From assembly GCF_000632495.1 (NCBI RefSeq), contig NZ_JFZT01000048.1, forward strand, positions 62,001 to 126,000: a DNA stretch of 64,000 nt, read 5' to 3'. Every line of letters starts with the position of its first letter. The first letter of the stretch is position 1. The notes beneath the pieces are model-generated. The model was not told the DNA's origin. It saw only the letters and a program-made list of their open reading frames with translations, and did not search any database. Positions 32,035 to 44,396 of the stretch are shown here, piece after piece. This stretch comes from Candidatus Acidianus copahuensis. GTDB taxonomy: Archaea; Thermoproteota; Thermoprotei_A; Sulfolobales; Sulfolobaceae. The translations under genes and the position numbers were made by a program.

Positions 32035-32044
32035 TTTTAAATAA
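32035..32044. promoter_or_regulatory. Shared TATA element between cdc48 and reverse gyrase
   Basis: The 51-bp gap between the divergent starts holds TTTTAAATAA near its centre. It is 20-29 bases from the cdc48 ATG and 23-32 bases from the reverse gyrase ATG, the right distance for leaderless transcripts in both directions. The neighbouring AATAAGTCTTATT (32040-32052) is a perfect palindrome. Confidence 0.55.
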
Positions 32045-32066
32045 GTCTTATTCACAAACTGTAGTT

Positions 32067-35000
32067 ATGGGAAGAGACGATATTCCATTAGCTACATATC
32101 TAAACTCATGCCCAAATTGTGGGGGGGATATTACTACACTTAAACTTTTAGCAGGATCCGCTTGTGATAGATGTGTTCCTGAGGAAAGAACATTCAACTC
32201 TATTCAGGATCTAATATTATTTTTAGACTCTACGGATAAACTAGATCGTCTTAACAATGTCAGACAATTATTAGGCGATCTAGAAAAAGTCAGTAATTTA
32301 TTCGTTAAAATTTTGGGTTCCCCTCCTCTAGGTCCTCAAAGATCTTGGATCATAAGAGCTCTAAGAGGAGAGAGTTTTGCTGTCGTTGCCCCTCCAGGTT
32401 TAGGAAAGACAACTTTTGGTACAATAATGTCTCTCTTCTACTATATGAAAGGAAAGAAGAGTCTGATGATTTTTCCAACTAAGACGCTAGTAACTCAGGT
32501 AGCTCAGCGACTTACATCTATGAGCAAAAATCTCGGTAGTACCTCGCCTAAATTAGCGTATTATTACTCTGGATTAACATCTTCTCAAAAACAAGAATTT
32601 ATAACTAGCCTCGAGTCAGAGGACTTTGACGTTCTTATATCTACGTCCAGATATATCATGAAAAATATCGGTAATATAGAAAAATATAATTATAATTATC
32701 TTTTTGTTGACGATGTAGATTCGGTATTGAAATCAAGTAAAAGCGCCAATGTAATTTTACGTCTTGTTGGTTTTACTGATAATGATGTAATCTCAGTTAA
32801 GGAACTTCTCAAAGAATCTAGAAATAATTATGAGGAAGCTTATGAGAAAATAAGTAAGATAAAAGAGAAGAAAATTAAGGATAAAATAGCAATATTTTCT
32901 TCCGCGACTATAACGAAGGGAAATCCTGTTTTCTCATCTCTCATGGGATTTAAACCTGGAAGTGCAGTGATATATCTTAGGAATGTAATAGACTCATACG
33001 TTCAAAGCGATCAAGATCAAATATCGCTCATAAATTCTCTAGTTCAAAAATTAGGCTCAGGAGGAATTATCTATGTTCCTGTAGATAAGGGAATTAAGTA
33101 TGCTAAGGAACTTGCTAGTAATATACATCAAATAAAGTCAGCAGTAATAACATCCAATTCTACTTCAAAGCTCGAAAAATTTGAGTCTGGAGAAATTGAT
33201 GTACTGATAGGTACTGCAACTCATTATGGAATTCTGGTAAGAGGTATTGATTTACCTTGGAGAGTTAGATATGCCATTTTTGCAGGTATTCCTAAATTTC
33301 AATTTAAAATAGGCGAAACGATGCATCCTCTAGCCATGTTAAAGATGCTTACTCTCATTTCTCTAGTTTCAAGGAATCAAGATGTCACTAGAATTCTTAG
33401 AATAGTTAGAGGTAGGCTAAGGAATATATCTACAATGTCTTTAGCTTTATTGGCTAAAGACATAAAAGAAGAAAAGATCAACGATAAATATATAGAAGAA
33501 GCGTATAAAATTGTAAATAAATATCTTTCAGATAATTCTATGCTAGAAAAGATTTCTGAGATTGGCGAGATGTCTATAAATAACGGATACGTTTCAGTCC
33601 CGGACTATCTAACATATATTCAAGCCAGTGGAAGAACTTCTAGAATATTTGGAGGCGAACTCACTACAGGTTTATCAGTAGTACTTGTAGACAACCTTAA
33701 GTTGTTTGATTTACTAAAAAGAAGACTTTCCTTAGTCTTGGAAGATGTAAGTTGGAATAATTTGGATTTAAATAGTTGGAAAGTTGGAGATAGAAATTTA
33801 GATGATATACTAAATAAAATAGATTCCGAACGTGAAAATATCAGTAAAATCAAGAAGGAAGGATTTCTAGAATCTGCCCCCATGAAAAAGATTAAGACAA
33901 TTCTATTTGTTGTAGAATCTCCAAATAAGGCAAAAACAATCTCAAATTTCTTTTCTAAACCAAGCGTTAGGGATTTCAATGGTTTGAGAGTTTATGAGAC
34001 AGTAATTGGAGATAAAGTGTTAATGGTTACGGCTAGTGGAGGTCATATTTACGATCTTACAACAAAAAATCTAGGTATTCATGGTATAGAAATAGAACAG
34101 AATAGCGAGCTAACGTTTATACCGTACTACAATACAATTAAGAGATGTGCCAAAGGCCATCAGTTTACTGAAGCTAACGATGGAAAGTGTCCAACGTGCG
34201 GTTCTTTAGTAGTAAGGGATAAGAGGGATACCGTGAACTTATTATCGCAATTGGCTATTGAGGCTGATGAAATCCTAGTCGGGACAGATCCTGATGTTGA
34301 AGGAGAGAAAATTGCGTGGGACATCTATTTTTCACTTAGACCTTTTAACAAGGAAATTAAGAGAGCCGAGTTTCACGAAGTTACAAGAAAGGCTATTGTT
34401 GAAGCAATTAATAACTCGAGATCTTTTTCCGCTCCAATGCTTCGTTCCCAAATTGTTAGAAGGATCGAAGACAGGTGGATCGGATTTAGTCTCTCTATCA
34501 AGTTACAAAAGAATTTTTGGCCAGAGTATTGCAGTAATATAGTATTATCACAAACATGTAATGATAATAGGAACCTAAGCGCTGGAAGAGTTCAAACTCC
34601 GGTTCTAGGTTGGGTCATAGGTCGTTACATGAATTATGAGAAATCCAAGCGTAAAGTGTACGTAGTTAAGTTTCTAAATAATTTGTCTGTTCTGATTCCT
34701 AGACAAGGAAATATCAATAAAAAAACTAAATTCAATGTAAGGGTCGATAGTGTTTCTAAGGTCGAAGATAAGTTTGGTCCTCTTCCCCCATATACTACTG
34801 ATACACTGTTATCTGACGCATCTAACCTTTATAGCATATCTGCACCGGAAACCATGAGGGTAGCTCAAGATCTCTTCGAATCAGGTCTTATTACTTATCA
34901 TAGAACTGATAGTACTAGGATATCTAGTATTGGAATATTTATTGCTGAATCTTATCTAAAGCAACAATTAGGAGATAAATATAAGGAAATTTTTAAACCG

Positions 35001-35756
35001 AGAAGCTGGGGAGAAGGAGGTGCACATGAAGCTATACGACCTACAAAGCCCTTAGACGAGAAACAATTAAGAGCAATGATAGAGGAAGGAGAATTACAAC
35101 TTCCAAAAAGATTTTCTATCAATCATTATAGAGTTTATGATCTGATATTTTCAAGGTTTATCTCTAGTCAGATTATTCCATTAACACTTATCAAGTTAAA
35201 CATTAAAGTAAGAGCTTTCTTTAAGGATAATGAGCTTAAGCTAGAGAATAATAACCTCGATATGGTAATGGAAGTTAGGTTAGGATCAGACACAGATCTA
35301 AGCAGACTCTCTTTATATTTTCCTAGGATTTATTTTTCAATGAGGGAATCTACACATCAGGATTCTATCAAAAAGATTATGAACTGTAGTAATGGATGCG
35401 ATTTTCAAGGCCAAGTAACATCATCTTTTCTGAAAAGTGATCATCAACTCTATACTCAAGGTGAACTTATAACTGAAATGAAGAATAAAGGAATCGGTAG
35501 ACCTAGTACGTATGCAACAATTATCTCTACTCTAATAAAAAGAATGTATATAATAGAATCCAGAAATGCTAAAAGACTTATTCCATCTAAACTAGGGATA
35601 AGTGTGTATAACTTTTTAAATACTAATTATCACAATTTGGTTTCAGAAGAAAGAACTAAGATTCTTTTGGATATGATGGATGAAATTGAAGAAGGGAAGA
35701 TCGATTACAGACAAGTATTAAAGCAATTATATAACGAGATCCAAAGTATTGGGTGA
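32067..35756 (+). CDS. rgy: Reverse gyrase (TopR1-like)
   Basis: 1229 residues. Introduces positive supercoils; hallmark of hyperthermophiles. N-terminal zinc finger (CPNCGG...CDRC), helicase-like half with Walker A PPGLGKTT and degenerate motif II DDVD, then topoisomerase IA half starting [12 protein letters not shown], with a second zinc site (CAKGHQF...CPTCG) and the catalytic Tyr in [11 protein letters not shown]. Neighbourhood next to cdc48 resembles S. solfataricus topR1, but assignment to TopR1 versus TopR2 is by context. The nitrilase-like gene follows directly. Confidence 0.95.
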   Translation: MGRDDIPLATYLNSCPNCGGDITTLKLLAGSACDRCVPEERTFNSIQDLILFLDSTDKLDRLNNVRQLLGDLEKVSNLFVKILGSPPLGPQRSWIIRALRGESFAVVAPPGLGKTTFGTIMSLFYYMKGKKSLMIFPTKTLVTQVAQRLTSMSKNLGSTSPKLAYYYSGLTSSQKQEFITSLESEDFDVLISTSRYIMKNIGNIEKYNYNYLFVDDVDSVLKSSKSANVILRLVGFTDNDVISVKELLKESRNNYEEAYEKISKIKEKKIKDKIAIFSSATITKGNPVFSSLMGFKPGSAVIYLRNVIDSYVQSDQDQISLINSLVQKLGSGGIIYVPVDKGIKYAKELASNIHQIKSAVITSNSTSKLEKFESGEIDVLIGTATHYGILVRGIDLPWRVRYAIFAGIPKFQFKIGETMHPLAMLKMLTLISLVSRNQDVTRILRIVRGRLRNISTMSLALLAKDIKEEKINDKYIEEAYKIVNKYLSDNSMLEKISEIGEMSINNGYVSVPDYLTYIQASGRTSRIFGGELTTGLSVVLVDNLKLFDLLKRRLSLVLEDVSWNNLDLNSWKVGDRNLDDILNKIDSERENISKIKKEGFLESAPMKKIKTILFVVESPNKAKTISNFFSKPSVRDFNGLRVYETVIGDKVLMVTASGGHIYDLTTKNLGIHGIEIEQNSELTFIPYYNTIKRCAKGHQFTEANDGKCPTCGSLVVRDKRDTVNLLSQLAIEADEILVGTDPDVEGEKIAWDIYFSLRPFNKEIKRAEFHEVTRKAIVEAINNSRSFSAPMLRSQIVRRIEDRWIGFSLSIKLQKNFWPEYCSNIVLSQTCNDNRNLSAGRVQTPVLGWVIGRYMNYEKSKRKVYVVKFLNNLSVLIPRQGNINKKTKFNVRVDSVSKVEDKFGPLPPYTTDTLLSDASNLYSISAPETMRVAQDLFESGLITYHRTDSTRISSIGIFIAESYLKQQLGDKYKEIFKPRSWGEGGAHEAIRPTKPLDEKQLRAMIEEGELQLPKRFSINHYRVYDLIFSRFISSQIIPLTLIKLNIKVRAFFKDNELKLENNNLDMVMEVRLGSDTDLSRLSLYFPRIYFSMRESTHQDSIKKIMNCSNGCDFQGQVTSSFLKSDHQLYTQGELITEMKNKGIGRPSTYATIISTLIKRMYIIESRNAKRLIPSKLGISVYNFLNTNYHNLVSEERTKILLDMMDEIEEGKIDYRQVLKQLYNEIQSIG

Positions 35757-35761
35757 ATAAG

Positions 35762-36631
35762 ATGTTAATCTCTTTGACGTACATAAAGCTTAAGGAGATG
35801 TATAGAAAACATAACATAGAAAAGGCAAAAAAATTAATAAAGATGGCGAAGGACAAAGGAGCTAAACTGGTAGTTCTTCCATCGTTATTTCCCGTTGGAA
35901 ATACTTTTGAGGTTTATAATAACGAGAAAAAAATGCGTAGTGTAGTGAAAAATTTAGCTGAAAAGATTCCTGGAAACTCAACTGACGCTCTTGTAAAATT
36001 AGCTATGGAAGGGGAGGTATACTTAATAGCAGGTCCTTTACTTGAGCAAGCTGGTCCTAAGATATTTTTAACAACTTTAATTATTTCTCCTGATGGGGAA
36101 ATTATAGGTAAATATAGAAAAATTTTGATGTCAGAAAAAGATATAAGAATTGGTATAGCAGGAGGAAAAGAACCTCTATATGTCGTTCTTGACAAAAAGT
36201 ACGGAGTTATATCGGAGGACGATTTACTTTCTCCAGAAATTAGTAGAATATTAGCCTTCGAAGGATCTCAAACGATTATAAGTACAGTAAGACCTACATC
36301 AAAAAGGCAAGATATTGTCAAACATATAGCTATTACAAGAGCTATCGAAAATAACATATCGTATTTGGTTAACGGCGAACTTGTCGAGAATGAAGATGGT
36401 GAAATAATTGGTTATTCTCCTACTTTTATAGCTACGTCGGAATCCTTGATATATAAAGAAGCTGAAGAAGAAGACTCAATTCTTCTTGTAGAAAGTACTA
36501 CTATAACACAAAACAAAGAAAATATAATATCGAGACTAGCAGGAGTTGAAGGTATAATAGGAGGCCTATGTAAAAGCATTAAAAAGAATAGAATAATAGG
36601 GGAAAAGACAGTAGCTAAGACTGAACGCTAA
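35762..36631 (+). CDS. Nitrilase-fold protein lacking two catalytic residues
   Basis: About 289 residues with the carbon-nitrogen hydrolase fold: [23 protein letters not shown] and [13 protein letters not shown] correspond to the family Glu, Lys and Cys motifs. The Glu position is Ser41 and the nucleophile Cys is Ser151; only Lys120 remains. Amidase activity by the normal mechanism is therefore unlikely and a binding or scaffold role is inferred. The first GTG (35753) overlaps the reverse gyrase stop; ATG 35762 is preferred. Converges with rps25e, overlapping 17 bases. Confidence 0.72.
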   Translation: MLISLTYIKLKEMYRKHNIEKAKKLIKMAKDKGAKLVVLPSLFPVGNTFEVYNNEKKMRSVVKNLAEKIPGNSTDALVKLAMEGEVYLIAGPLLEQAGPKIFLTTLIISPDGEIIGKYRKILMSEKDIRIGIAGGKEPLYVVLDKKYGVISEDDLLSPEISRILAFEGSQTIISTVRPTSKRQDIVKHIAITRAIENNISYLVNGELVENEDGEIIGYSPTFIATSESLIYKEAEEEDSILLVESTTITQNKENIISRLAGVEGIIGGLCKSIKKNRIIGEKTVAKTER

Positions 36632-36947
36632 TATATACTGCTGTTCTTTTATTCTTAAAATTCTCCTTAATTATACCTTGGTTATTTAAATCCTTCAATA
36701 TTCTCTTTGCTACGCTTACTGAGATATTTGCTTTGGTAGCTAAGGTATAAGGAGTAATAATTTTCTCTTTCTTTATTTCCTCTTCAACTCTTTTTATCAT
36801 ATCATTACCTATAACCACGTTCTTAGATATGACTTCACTTCCTGTTTTGCTTGACTTCTTCTTTCCTTTTGTCTGTTGTTGAGCATCAGTTTCTTTTTTC
36901 ATCTTTTTTTCTATATTACTTATTGGTTTTTTTGAAACTCCGCCCAT
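36615..36947 (-). CDS. rps25e: 30S ribosomal protein S25e
   Basis: 110 residues. Archaeal/eukaryotic-only small-subunit protein. N-terminus [15 protein letters not shown], a Lys-rich linker and a winged-helix core [22 protein letters not shown] are diagnostic. ATG 36947; divergent from the TrmB-like gene with 44 bases between. Confidence 0.93.
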   Translation of the reverse strand: MGGVSKKPISNIEKKMKKETDAQQQTKGKKKSSKTGSEVISKNVVIGNDMIKRVEEEIKKEKIITPYTLATKANISVSVAKRILKDLNNQGIIKENFKNKRTAVYISVQS

Positions 36948-36991
36948 TGCTTACCCTAATCTTTAATCTTTCTTTTGGCAATATAAGTTAT

Positions 36992-37732
36992 ATGGAAAAT
37001 AGCACTATAGAAGATCTGCTTGCTAGAGTTTCCAAATTCGCATCTATTCTTGGAATATCTAGATCTGAACTAAAAGTATATTCATTTCTTTTACTTGAGG
37101 GGCAGATGACAGCTAGAGATGTTTCCAAAAAGCTCAGTATTTCATATACAAAAATTTATACTATACTTTCAAAGCTAGAAGAAAGAGGGTGGATTAAGAA
37201 GCTAGGCAAAAAGCCAGCAGTATATGAGGCTATTTCATTAAGAGATTTATGGTCTAGTGTTAAGAGATTAATTGAAATCAAAGTAAATGAGTTTGAGAAG
37301 GAATTTATAGAGCCCCTATCATCTATATTACCTACCTCTTCAACCTACAATGTTATACTCATACCTAGCTCAAAATTAAAAGAAACTATTATAAACACTC
37401 TAAGTGATGGAAATAAATTCCTTATTGCGATATCTTTTCAAGAGCTATTAGACGAAAACGTTATTGAAACTATTAAAGTCAAAGCATTTCACTCTACAGT
37501 TAAATTAATTGTTCCAGATAGCTTTGGTTTAGAATTACCTGGTGTAGAGATTAAAAAATTAAATAATATGTTTGGTAGTGGAATAATAACGAGTTCAAGT
37601 GTTCTTCTTATATTAAGAAATGTTGATAAGCTATCTGGCTTACTTTCTAATCACAAGTATATCGTAGATATTGCGTCAGTTTACTTTAACCATATATGGG
37701 AGCAGGCATCTAAAGGGGCGAATACTTTGTAA
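36992..37732 (+). CDS. TrmB-family winged-helix transcription regulator
   Basis: About 246 residues. N-terminal winged helix ([40 protein letters not shown] quoted in part) typical of TrmB-like sensors, followed by a coiled linker and an alpha/beta domain that may bind a ligand or mediate dimerisation. The frame is open back to 36851 but that part is antisense to rps25e; ATG 36992 directly follows a TATA-like stretch. Targets and effector are not evident. Confidence 0.75.
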   Translation: MENSTIEDLLARVSKFASILGISRSELKVYSFLLLEGQMTARDVSKKLSISYTKIYTILSKLEERGWIKKLGKKPAVYEAISLRDLWSSVKRLIEIKVNEFEKEFIEPLSSILPTSSTYNVILIPSSKLKETIINTLSDGNKFLIAISFQELLDENVIETIKVKAFHSTVKLIVPDSFGLELPGVEIKKLNNMFGSGIITSSSVLLILRNVDKLSGLLSNHKYIVDIASVYFNHIWEQASKGANTL

Positions 37733-37777
37733 TAATTCTTAAAAGTGTTAGAGAGGTATTAGCATATTCGATCTTTA

Positions 37778-37924
37778 ATGAAAATAATAACTGTGAAACT
37801 ACCAGAGCAGTTTCTGGAATCTATAGACGAGTTAGTAAATACAGGTAGATATGAGTCAAGAAGTGAAGTAATAAGAGCTGCAATAAGTGACTTTATTAGG
37901 AAAGAATTATGGATAAAGGAATAA
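37778..37924 (+). CDS. Small ribbon-helix-helix (CopG-type) DNA-binding protein
   Basis: 48 residues: [20 protein letters not shown] begins a basic beta strand and helix, and [14 protein letters not shown] is the typical RHH turn and second helix. Such proteins dimerise to bind short operators and regulate transcription. There is no toxin gene beside it, so an antitoxin role is not supported. Its TAA lies within the first box of the downstream C/D sRNA candidate. Confidence 0.8.
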   Translation: MKIITVKLPEQFLESIDELVNTGRYESRSEVIRAAISDFIRKELWIKE

Positions 37925-37976
37925 TGATGATGGCTGGTATTATTGATTTGGTGATATGAGACACCAATACTGAAAT
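37922..37976 (+). ncRNA. C/D box sRNA candidate, guide matches 16S rRNA 530 loop
   Basis: Boxes in order: C ATGATGA (37924-37930), 12-nt guide TGGCTGGTATTA, D' TTGA (37943-37946, one base off consensus), 4-nt spacer, C' GTGATAT (37951-37957), 12-nt guide GAGACACCAATA, D CTGA (37970-37973). The first guide is complementary to UAAUACCAGCC, the conserved segment following GCCGCGG in the crenarchaeal 16S 530 loop (from memory of the rRNA). The RNA overlaps the stop codon of the RHH gene. Confidence 0.66.
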
Positions 37977-38014
37977 AAGGTAAAGTTTTTAATTGTTCTA
38001 ACTTTCTAAATTCC

Positions 38015-38791
38015 GTGCCATTAAAGGAAGGAGATATTGTAACGATTTGGATCGATCCCAAGAGAGTATTTCTTATGAAAATAGAACAAGGTAAAAGATT
38101 AGATACAGATAGAGGATATATATTGCATGACGACCTAATAGGAAAAGAATATGGGGAAAAAATTGCAATGAGTAAAGGTAATGCTTATCTTCTTAAACCA
38201 ATTCCTACTGACATATATAGTAGTCTTCCAAGACCTTCTCAAGTTCTTTACCCAAAGGATATAGGTTATATACTTTACTCATCGGGAGTAGAACCTGATT
38301 CGCTAGTAATTGAATCCGGTACTGGATCTGGATTTCTTACCATAGCTCTAGCTTATTTTTTAGGGGATAACGGGAGAATTATAAGCTACGATATTAGAGA
38401 AGATATGCAGAAAAGAGCATTATTCAATTTATCAATATTGAACCTCTCAAATAGGGTCACGTTTAAATTAAAGGATATACGGAATGGAATAGAAGAGCAA
38501 GAAGTAGACGCAGTATTTTTAGACATGCCTGATCCGTGGAATGCCATATCTCCTATTTATCCTTCTTTAAAGTCCTCTGGTTCACTAGTAGTTTTTGTAC
38601 CTACAGTAAATCAGGTTGAGAAGACATATTTATCTATGAAAAACAATGGATTCGTTGATCTCCATGCTGAGGAACTTATTCTTAGAGAATATCAGGTAAA
38701 AGAAAACGCTGTTAGGCCAAAAAATATAGGGGTTATGCATACAGGCTATCTGATTAGAGGAAGGAAATTTATAAAAGAGAACAGAAATTGA
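38015..38791 (+). CDS. trmI: tRNA (adenine-57/58-N1)-methyltransferase TrmI
   Basis: About 258 residues. Archaeal enzyme that methylates A57 and A58 in the T loop, a thermostability modification. An N-terminal beta barrel carries the early GDIVTIW strand; the Rossmann domain has [15 protein letters not shown] (SAM site), [12 protein letters not shown] and the [11 protein letters not shown] catalytic-site motif. GTG start 38015. The stop overlaps the next gene. Confidence 0.92.
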   Translation: MPLKEGDIVTIWIDPKRVFLMKIEQGKRLDTDRGYILHDDLIGKEYGEKIAMSKGNAYLLKPIPTDIYSSLPRPSQVLYPKDIGYILYSSGVEPDSLVIESGTGSGFLTIALAYFLGDNGRIISYDIREDMQKRALFNLSILNLSNRVTFKLKDIRNGIEEQEVDAVFLDMPDPWNAISPIYPSLKSSGSLVVFVPTVNQVEKTYLSMKNNGFVDLHAEELILREYQVKENAVRPKNIGVMHTGYLIRGRKFIKENRN

Positions 38792-38799
38792 CATATACA

Positions 38800-39132
38800 A
38801 TGACAAATTCTAACCTTGAAGATTACGCAAAGGTTATAGTTGAATTTGAACAAGAAGTTAAGAAAATAAAATTAAGTACTGCCGAGGACTCAAAGAGACT
38901 TATAGAGTTAGCCCAACAAATATCATTACAAATGGAAACAGAGGCTAAGAAAGTTTTTGATGAAATAGTATCTAATATAGAGGAAGAAAAACAAGATATT
39001 ATAAACGACATGAGAAAAAGAGCATCGGAAGAAAGAGAACTCAAAATTAATAAAATGAGAAAATCTGCAGAAAAAAATCTCGAAAGAGCTGTTGAAGAGG
39101 TTTTAAATGAGATAAAAGGTGCATTTAAGTGA
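38800..39132 (+). CDS. A-type ATP synthase subunit H-like coiled-coil protein
   Basis: About 110 residues predicted almost entirely as a charged coiled coil (EFEQEVKKIK, EEEKQDIINDMRKRASEERE), like peripheral-stalk subunits H/G of archaeal A-type ATPase. It directly precedes and overlaps the subunit C gene. The sequence alone is not specific, so the name rests on context. Start ATG 38800 or TTG 38788 (overlapping trmI). Confidence 0.65.
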   Translation: MTNSNLEDYAKVIVEFEQEVKKIKLSTAEDSKRLIELAQQISLQMETEAKKVFDEIVSNIEEEKQDIINDMRKRASEERELKINKMRKSAEKNLERAVEEVLNEIKGAFK

Positions 39133-40091
39133 GTTTCGTATCCATGGCATATATAACCTCTATTTCTAGGCTGTACAAATCCAAAACTTTATCAAGAAGT
39201 TTGATAACCGAGATTCTATCTCAAAGTGACTGGAAAGAAGTTATGGAAATACTAAAAGAAAGAGGATTTATTGACGATATACCTTACGATATTTCTGATG
39301 CGGAAGTAATACTTAGAGAAAGAGCCATTAATTCCTTAACAAAATTACTGAATCTATTTAAATCTGTAAAAATTTCATCAGATATTGTTAATTTATATTA
39401 TTATGTTTTAACACTAGATGAGTTCAAAACTTATGTCTCTTCAGTTTATAATAAGACCAAAATTCCTAAACTATATTTTCTTAAGCTTGATATGTCCGCG
39501 TCAAGTATAGATGAGCTTCAGGGAACTACAAGGAATAGTATTTATGGTGACGCACTTAACTATGCTATTTCTAAATCTCCAAAAGATCTGTCTCAATTGA
39601 CTTCTTTACTAGACTATTTTTTCATTGAGAAATTATCAGCTGTCGTTGAAACTCTAAAAGGAGATTGGAAAGCGTCAGCAGATTCTATAATATGTGCATA
39701 CAAGGATTACTATTCAATAAGTTTGGCTATCCGACAAAAGCTAACTTCTAATGCCATATGTCAAATAAACCAGGATCTAATAAAGGATCTAGCAAACTCA
39801 ACTACTACAGATGAGGTTTTAGACGGTCTTAGAAGATCCCCTTATTCTAAGTTTATGAATCTAAGTAACATATACGTAGCGCTTTCGTCATTAAATAAAT
39901 TGGCAAAATCTTACGCTAGAAGAGGAGCCATAGATTCGTTTATGGGCTCGCCCTTCTCTCCTATAACAGCTCTTGGTATATCAGAAATTATTAGGCTTGA
40001 TTTAGAAGATTTAATAATTATCTTAAATGGTCTAAAGCTAGGGATAAGTAAAGACGAGATAAAAGATAAGCTATCATTTCAAATGATTTAG
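39129..40091 (+). CDS. atpC: A-type ATP synthase subunit C
   Basis: About 320 residues, all helical, three-lobed funnel subunit linking the central rotor to the membrane c-ring (yeast Vma6 homologue). The repeated RERAINSLTKLL-type lobes and the C-terminal FSPITALGISEIIRLDLEDL segment fit the family. Starts GTG 39129 (4-base overlap) or ATG 39144. The main A/B/D/F subunits are not in this window, as in other Sulfolobales where the genes are split. Confidence 0.78.
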   Translation: MSFVSMAYITSISRLYKSKTLSRSLITEILSQSDWKEVMEILKERGFIDDIPYDISDAEVILRERAINSLTKLLNLFKSVKISSDIVNLYYYVLTLDEFKTYVSSVYNKTKIPKLYFLKLDMSASSIDELQGTTRNSIYGDALNYAISKSPKDLSQLTSLLDYFFIEKLSAVVETLKGDWKASADSIICAYKDYYSISLAIRQKLTSNAICQINQDLIKDLANSTTTDEVLDGLRRSPYSKFMNLSNIYVALSSLNKLAKSYARRGAIDSFMGSPFSPITALGISEIIRLDLEDLIIILNGLKLGISKDEIKDKLSFQMI

Positions 40092-40400
40092 AAGCTCATT
40101 ATCAATTATGTAATCTCTCTCCTCCTTAATGATCGTAACTTCTGGGAGTCTTGGAGGATCAGGAAGGTTGTTTGCAGGCTTTTTTTTACCTAGATAAATC
40201 CATTTAATTTTCCCATTAATTTTCTGAAGTTTATACCAATATTTCCCTATATAGATATATTTTTTATCATTTCTATAGACTATATGAAATGGTTTAAGAT
40301 ATATATCAGAACCTTTAATAAATGTATTATATTCATAAACTTCCTGTTTTAATTTAGACAAGATCTCATCAAAACTTTTCTCGTCTATTTTTACTAGCAT
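40074..40400 (-). CDS. Small conserved-looking protein of unknown function
   Basis: 108 residues, basic and Tyr-rich. A central module YIGKYWYKLQKINGKIKWIY-LG resembles short Tyr/Trp-rich beta units (DUF6788-like) found in small archaeal proteins, but I do not recognise the family firmly. No signal peptide or membrane segment. Its 3' end overlaps atpC by 18 bases. Confidence 0.5.
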   Translation of the reverse strand: MLVKIDEKSFDEILSKLKQEVYEYNTFIKGSDIYLKPFHIVYRNDKKYIYIGKYWYKLQKINGKIKWIYLGKKKPANNLPDPPRLPEVTIIKEERDYIIDNELLNHLK

Positions 40401-40457
40401 TCTTATACCTGCGTTTTTATTTTTAAGAATGTTTAGAGATATATCTAGTGGTATGAC

Positions 40458-41432
40458 ATGAGATATAGAAACTTTGGTGATACTGGAATAAAAGTTTCAG
40501 AATTGGGAATAGGCGTATGGAGTTTAGCAACAGATTGGTGGTCAAGTAATATTAAAGCTGAAGATATATTGAAAAAATCTTATGAATTTGGTATAAATTT
40601 TTTTGATACTGCAGACATATACGGTGAGGGAAAAGCAGAAGAAGTAGTTGGAAAGGTTTTAGGGGCTAAGAGAGATAATATTGTAATACTTACTAAAGTT
40701 GGATATAATTTTTATAATAAAAAATCTAAGAAAATTGAGCAATCATTTGATGTAGATTACCTTAGATATGCTGTTTTACAATCTATGAAAAGGCTCAATA
40801 CTGATTACATTGATATCCTTATGCTACATAATCCCAGGATTGATATTATAAGGAATAGTGATATCAAGGACTTTCTATTCTCTCTTAAGAAGGATGGAAT
40901 TGCAAGATCTGTTGGGATCGCTCTTGGTCCTACTCTTGGTTGGGGAGAGGAAGGAATAGAGGCAATTAAAATGGGCTACGAAGGTTTAGAACATATTTTT
41001 AATTTGATAGAACAAAATCCAGGTTTAGAGTTCTTAAAATATAAAATAGGTCAAGTAATTAGAGTTCCACATGCTTCTGATTCCTTAATAGAGGATAAAT
41101 GGCCCATAGTAGAGGATAAAAAACTTCATAGAAGTCTGAAAGATATAAAGTGGATACAAGAAGCTGTAAATAATTCAAAAGAAATTTTAACTTTTGCTAA
41201 AAGGAAAGGAATGAAATTATCTCAATTAGCCTTAAAGTTTGATTTATACTTTTCAAATGTTTCTACAGTAACGCCAAATATAACATCTCTAAATGAGTTG
41301 GAGGAGTATGTTAAAGTAGAAGATTTACCAGATTTATCAGCCGATGATATACAATATATTTCTGATTACTATAATCGATTTTATAAATATTTGAATGATG
41401 AAAGTATTAGAGAAACAACTCAATATAAATAG
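40458..41432 (+). CDS. Aldo/keto reductase
   Basis: 324 residues, NADPH-dependent TIM-barrel oxidoreductase. Catalytic Asp/Tyr in [18 protein letters not shown], Lys in VILTKVGYN and His in ILMLHNPRI are in place. The C-terminal region is family-typical. Substrate unknown. The gene is single, flanked by convergent neighbours, and overlaps rdgB by 13 bases at its end. Confidence 0.88.
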   Translation: MRYRNFGDTGIKVSELGIGVWSLATDWWSSNIKAEDILKKSYEFGINFFDTADIYGEGKAEEVVGKVLGAKRDNIVILTKVGYNFYNKKSKKIEQSFDVDYLRYAVLQSMKRLNTDYIDILMLHNPRIDIIRNSDIKDFLFSLKKDGIARSVGIALGPTLGWGEEGIEAIKMGYEGLEHIFNLIEQNPGLEFLKYKIGQVIRVPHASDSLIEDKWPIVEDKKLHRSLKDIKWIQEAVNNSKEILTFAKRKGMKLSQLALKFDLYFSNVSTVTPNITSLNELEEYVKVEDLPDLSADDIQYISDYYNRFYKYLNDESIRETTQYK

Positions 41433-41942
41433 AACTTAATGAATTCTTTAAATGCTTTACCTCTATGTGAATATGTGTTCTTTTCCTCTATGGACATTTC
41501 AGCAAATGTTTTTTCTGATCCGTTCGGGATAAATATCGGATCAAAACCGAAACCTCTTTCTCCTTTAGGCTCATATGCTATTCTTCCATCGACTGTCCCC
41601 TTGAATACTTTGATTTCATTCTCGTCAATATATGCTAAGGCTGTCTCAAAATGAGCTTTCCTGTTACTTTCTCCTGTCATTAGTTTTAGTATTCCATAAA
41701 TGTCTAATGTCCTTTTAACGAAGTTCGTATATGGGCCTGGAAAGCCCTTAAGGCTTTCTATAAATAGGCCACTATCATCTAGCAGTAGAGGCTCTTTAAA
41801 TAAAGAAAAGAATAAAGATGCCGAATATCTTACGACGTCTTCTATTTTATCTGCTTGTATCTCGAACTTTGGAACAGCTACTATTTTCAATTTTAATCCA
41901 TATTTTTCAGCCATTAATGCTAACTCATTAAATTTCCCATTA

Positions 41943-43576
<1,634 letters not shown>

Positions 43577-43579
43577 ATC

Positions 43580-43768
43580 TTATTTTTTCCCCGATACAAA
43601 CTCAGTATATCCACATTTACCGCAAGCCCATCTTTCTCTCGGCTTCATATGGTGGGCCATAACGCTTCCGCATCTAGGACACTTTTTATTTTTAAGTTTA
43701 ACTTTATCACCAGTTATTTCATAATATGTCCTAACTACTGCTTTTACCCCGCTCTCTCCTTTAGCCAT
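43580..43768 (-). CDS. rps27ae: 30S ribosomal protein S27ae
   Basis: 62-residue zinc-ribbon ribosomal protein: [11 protein letters not shown] and [11 protein letters not shown] give four Cys ligands. In eukaryotes it is fused to ubiquitin; here it stands alone, between S24e and kae1, a conserved archaeal order. Start ATG 43768 overlaps S24e by 8 bases. Confidence 0.93.
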   Translation of the reverse strand: MAKGESGVKAVVRTYYEITGDKVKLKNKKCPRCGSVMAHHMKPRERWACGKCGYTEFVSGKK

Positions 43769-44105
43769 TTTGTTCTCCTCCCTCTTTCTTAGCTTTATTT
43801 CCGCGTTTCAGTAAATACTTTGGTTCAAATTTCTCTGCTATTTCCTTTTCACTATAAGCTACTACTAAAGCGTCTGATATACCAGAACCATAACTAGTTC
43901 TAATCTCTTTGATTACGACTTGTTCTTCTGGATATCTTAGTAGAGAAGCTATAGTTTTTTGTAAATCCTTTCTTGAAGGTGTAGAAACACCTATATGAAA
44001 CAACTTAAGATGCAACTCTTTTCTGTTGATTACTTTATTATCTACACTTTTTTCTATAATTCCTTGCACTTTTTCTGAAACCTTAATTTGCTGTGCCTGA
44101 CTCAT
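43761..44105 (-). CDS. rps24e: 30S ribosomal protein S24e
   Basis: 114 residues. NPLLNRKE-like core appears as [17 protein letters not shown], followed by [15 protein letters not shown] and [15 protein letters not shown] [16 protein letters not shown], all typical of S24e. First gene of the reverse-strand unit S24e-S27ae-kae1-bud32-rdgB. A TATA-like TTAAAATTTA lies about 25-33 bases upstream of ATG 44105. Confidence 0.92.
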   Translation of the reverse strand: MSQAQQIKVSEKVQGIIEKSVDNKVINRKELHLKLFHIGVSTPSRKDLQKTIASLLRYPEEQVVIKEIRTSYGSGISDALVVAYSEKEIAEKFEPKYLLKRGNKAKKEGGEQNG

Positions 44106-44396
44106 CTAGTTATAGTAATTGCAATAAATTTTAAGAGTTGCGGATTTGGGAAGATAAATCAAGAATTATATTGAATTAGCTCTATATGATCTTACAGACA
44201 ATTTCATATATGATTTTTATCTATGTATATCAAAATTTTAAGTAAGTTTTAATTTAAAAAGTAAGTAAATCTTTCATATAGTATTATAAATTTATATTAA
44301 ATATTAATTATTTTCTACTTTTTAAATTAAATATTATATTAATGAATCTTAATACATTTAACCTGTAATATTAGATCTAGGTAAAGAAGGTTAAAG
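44106..44396. other. Very AT-rich spacer with 16-bp inverted repeat
   Basis: Between rps24e and tRNA-Gln the DNA is close to pure A+T for about 170 bases. A perfect 16-bp inverted repeat (44248-44263 and 44316-44331, arm ending AAAAAGTA) flanks a 52-base spacer. No gene is visible. The left end carries the rps24e promoter. Confidence 0.6.

Noticed and set aside
36851..36991. N-terminal 47-residue extension of the TrmB-like regulator
   Set aside because: It is antisense to rps25e, hydrophobic by codon shadowing, and ATG 36992 has a well-placed promoter.
37778..37924. RHH gene as antitoxin of a toxin-antitoxin pair
   Set aside because: No toxin-like frame adjacent; the next genes are an sRNA candidate and trmI.
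44106..44396. Replication origin in the AT-rich inverted repeat region
   Set aside because: No cdc6/orc1 or whiP gene nearby and no origin-box motifs seen.
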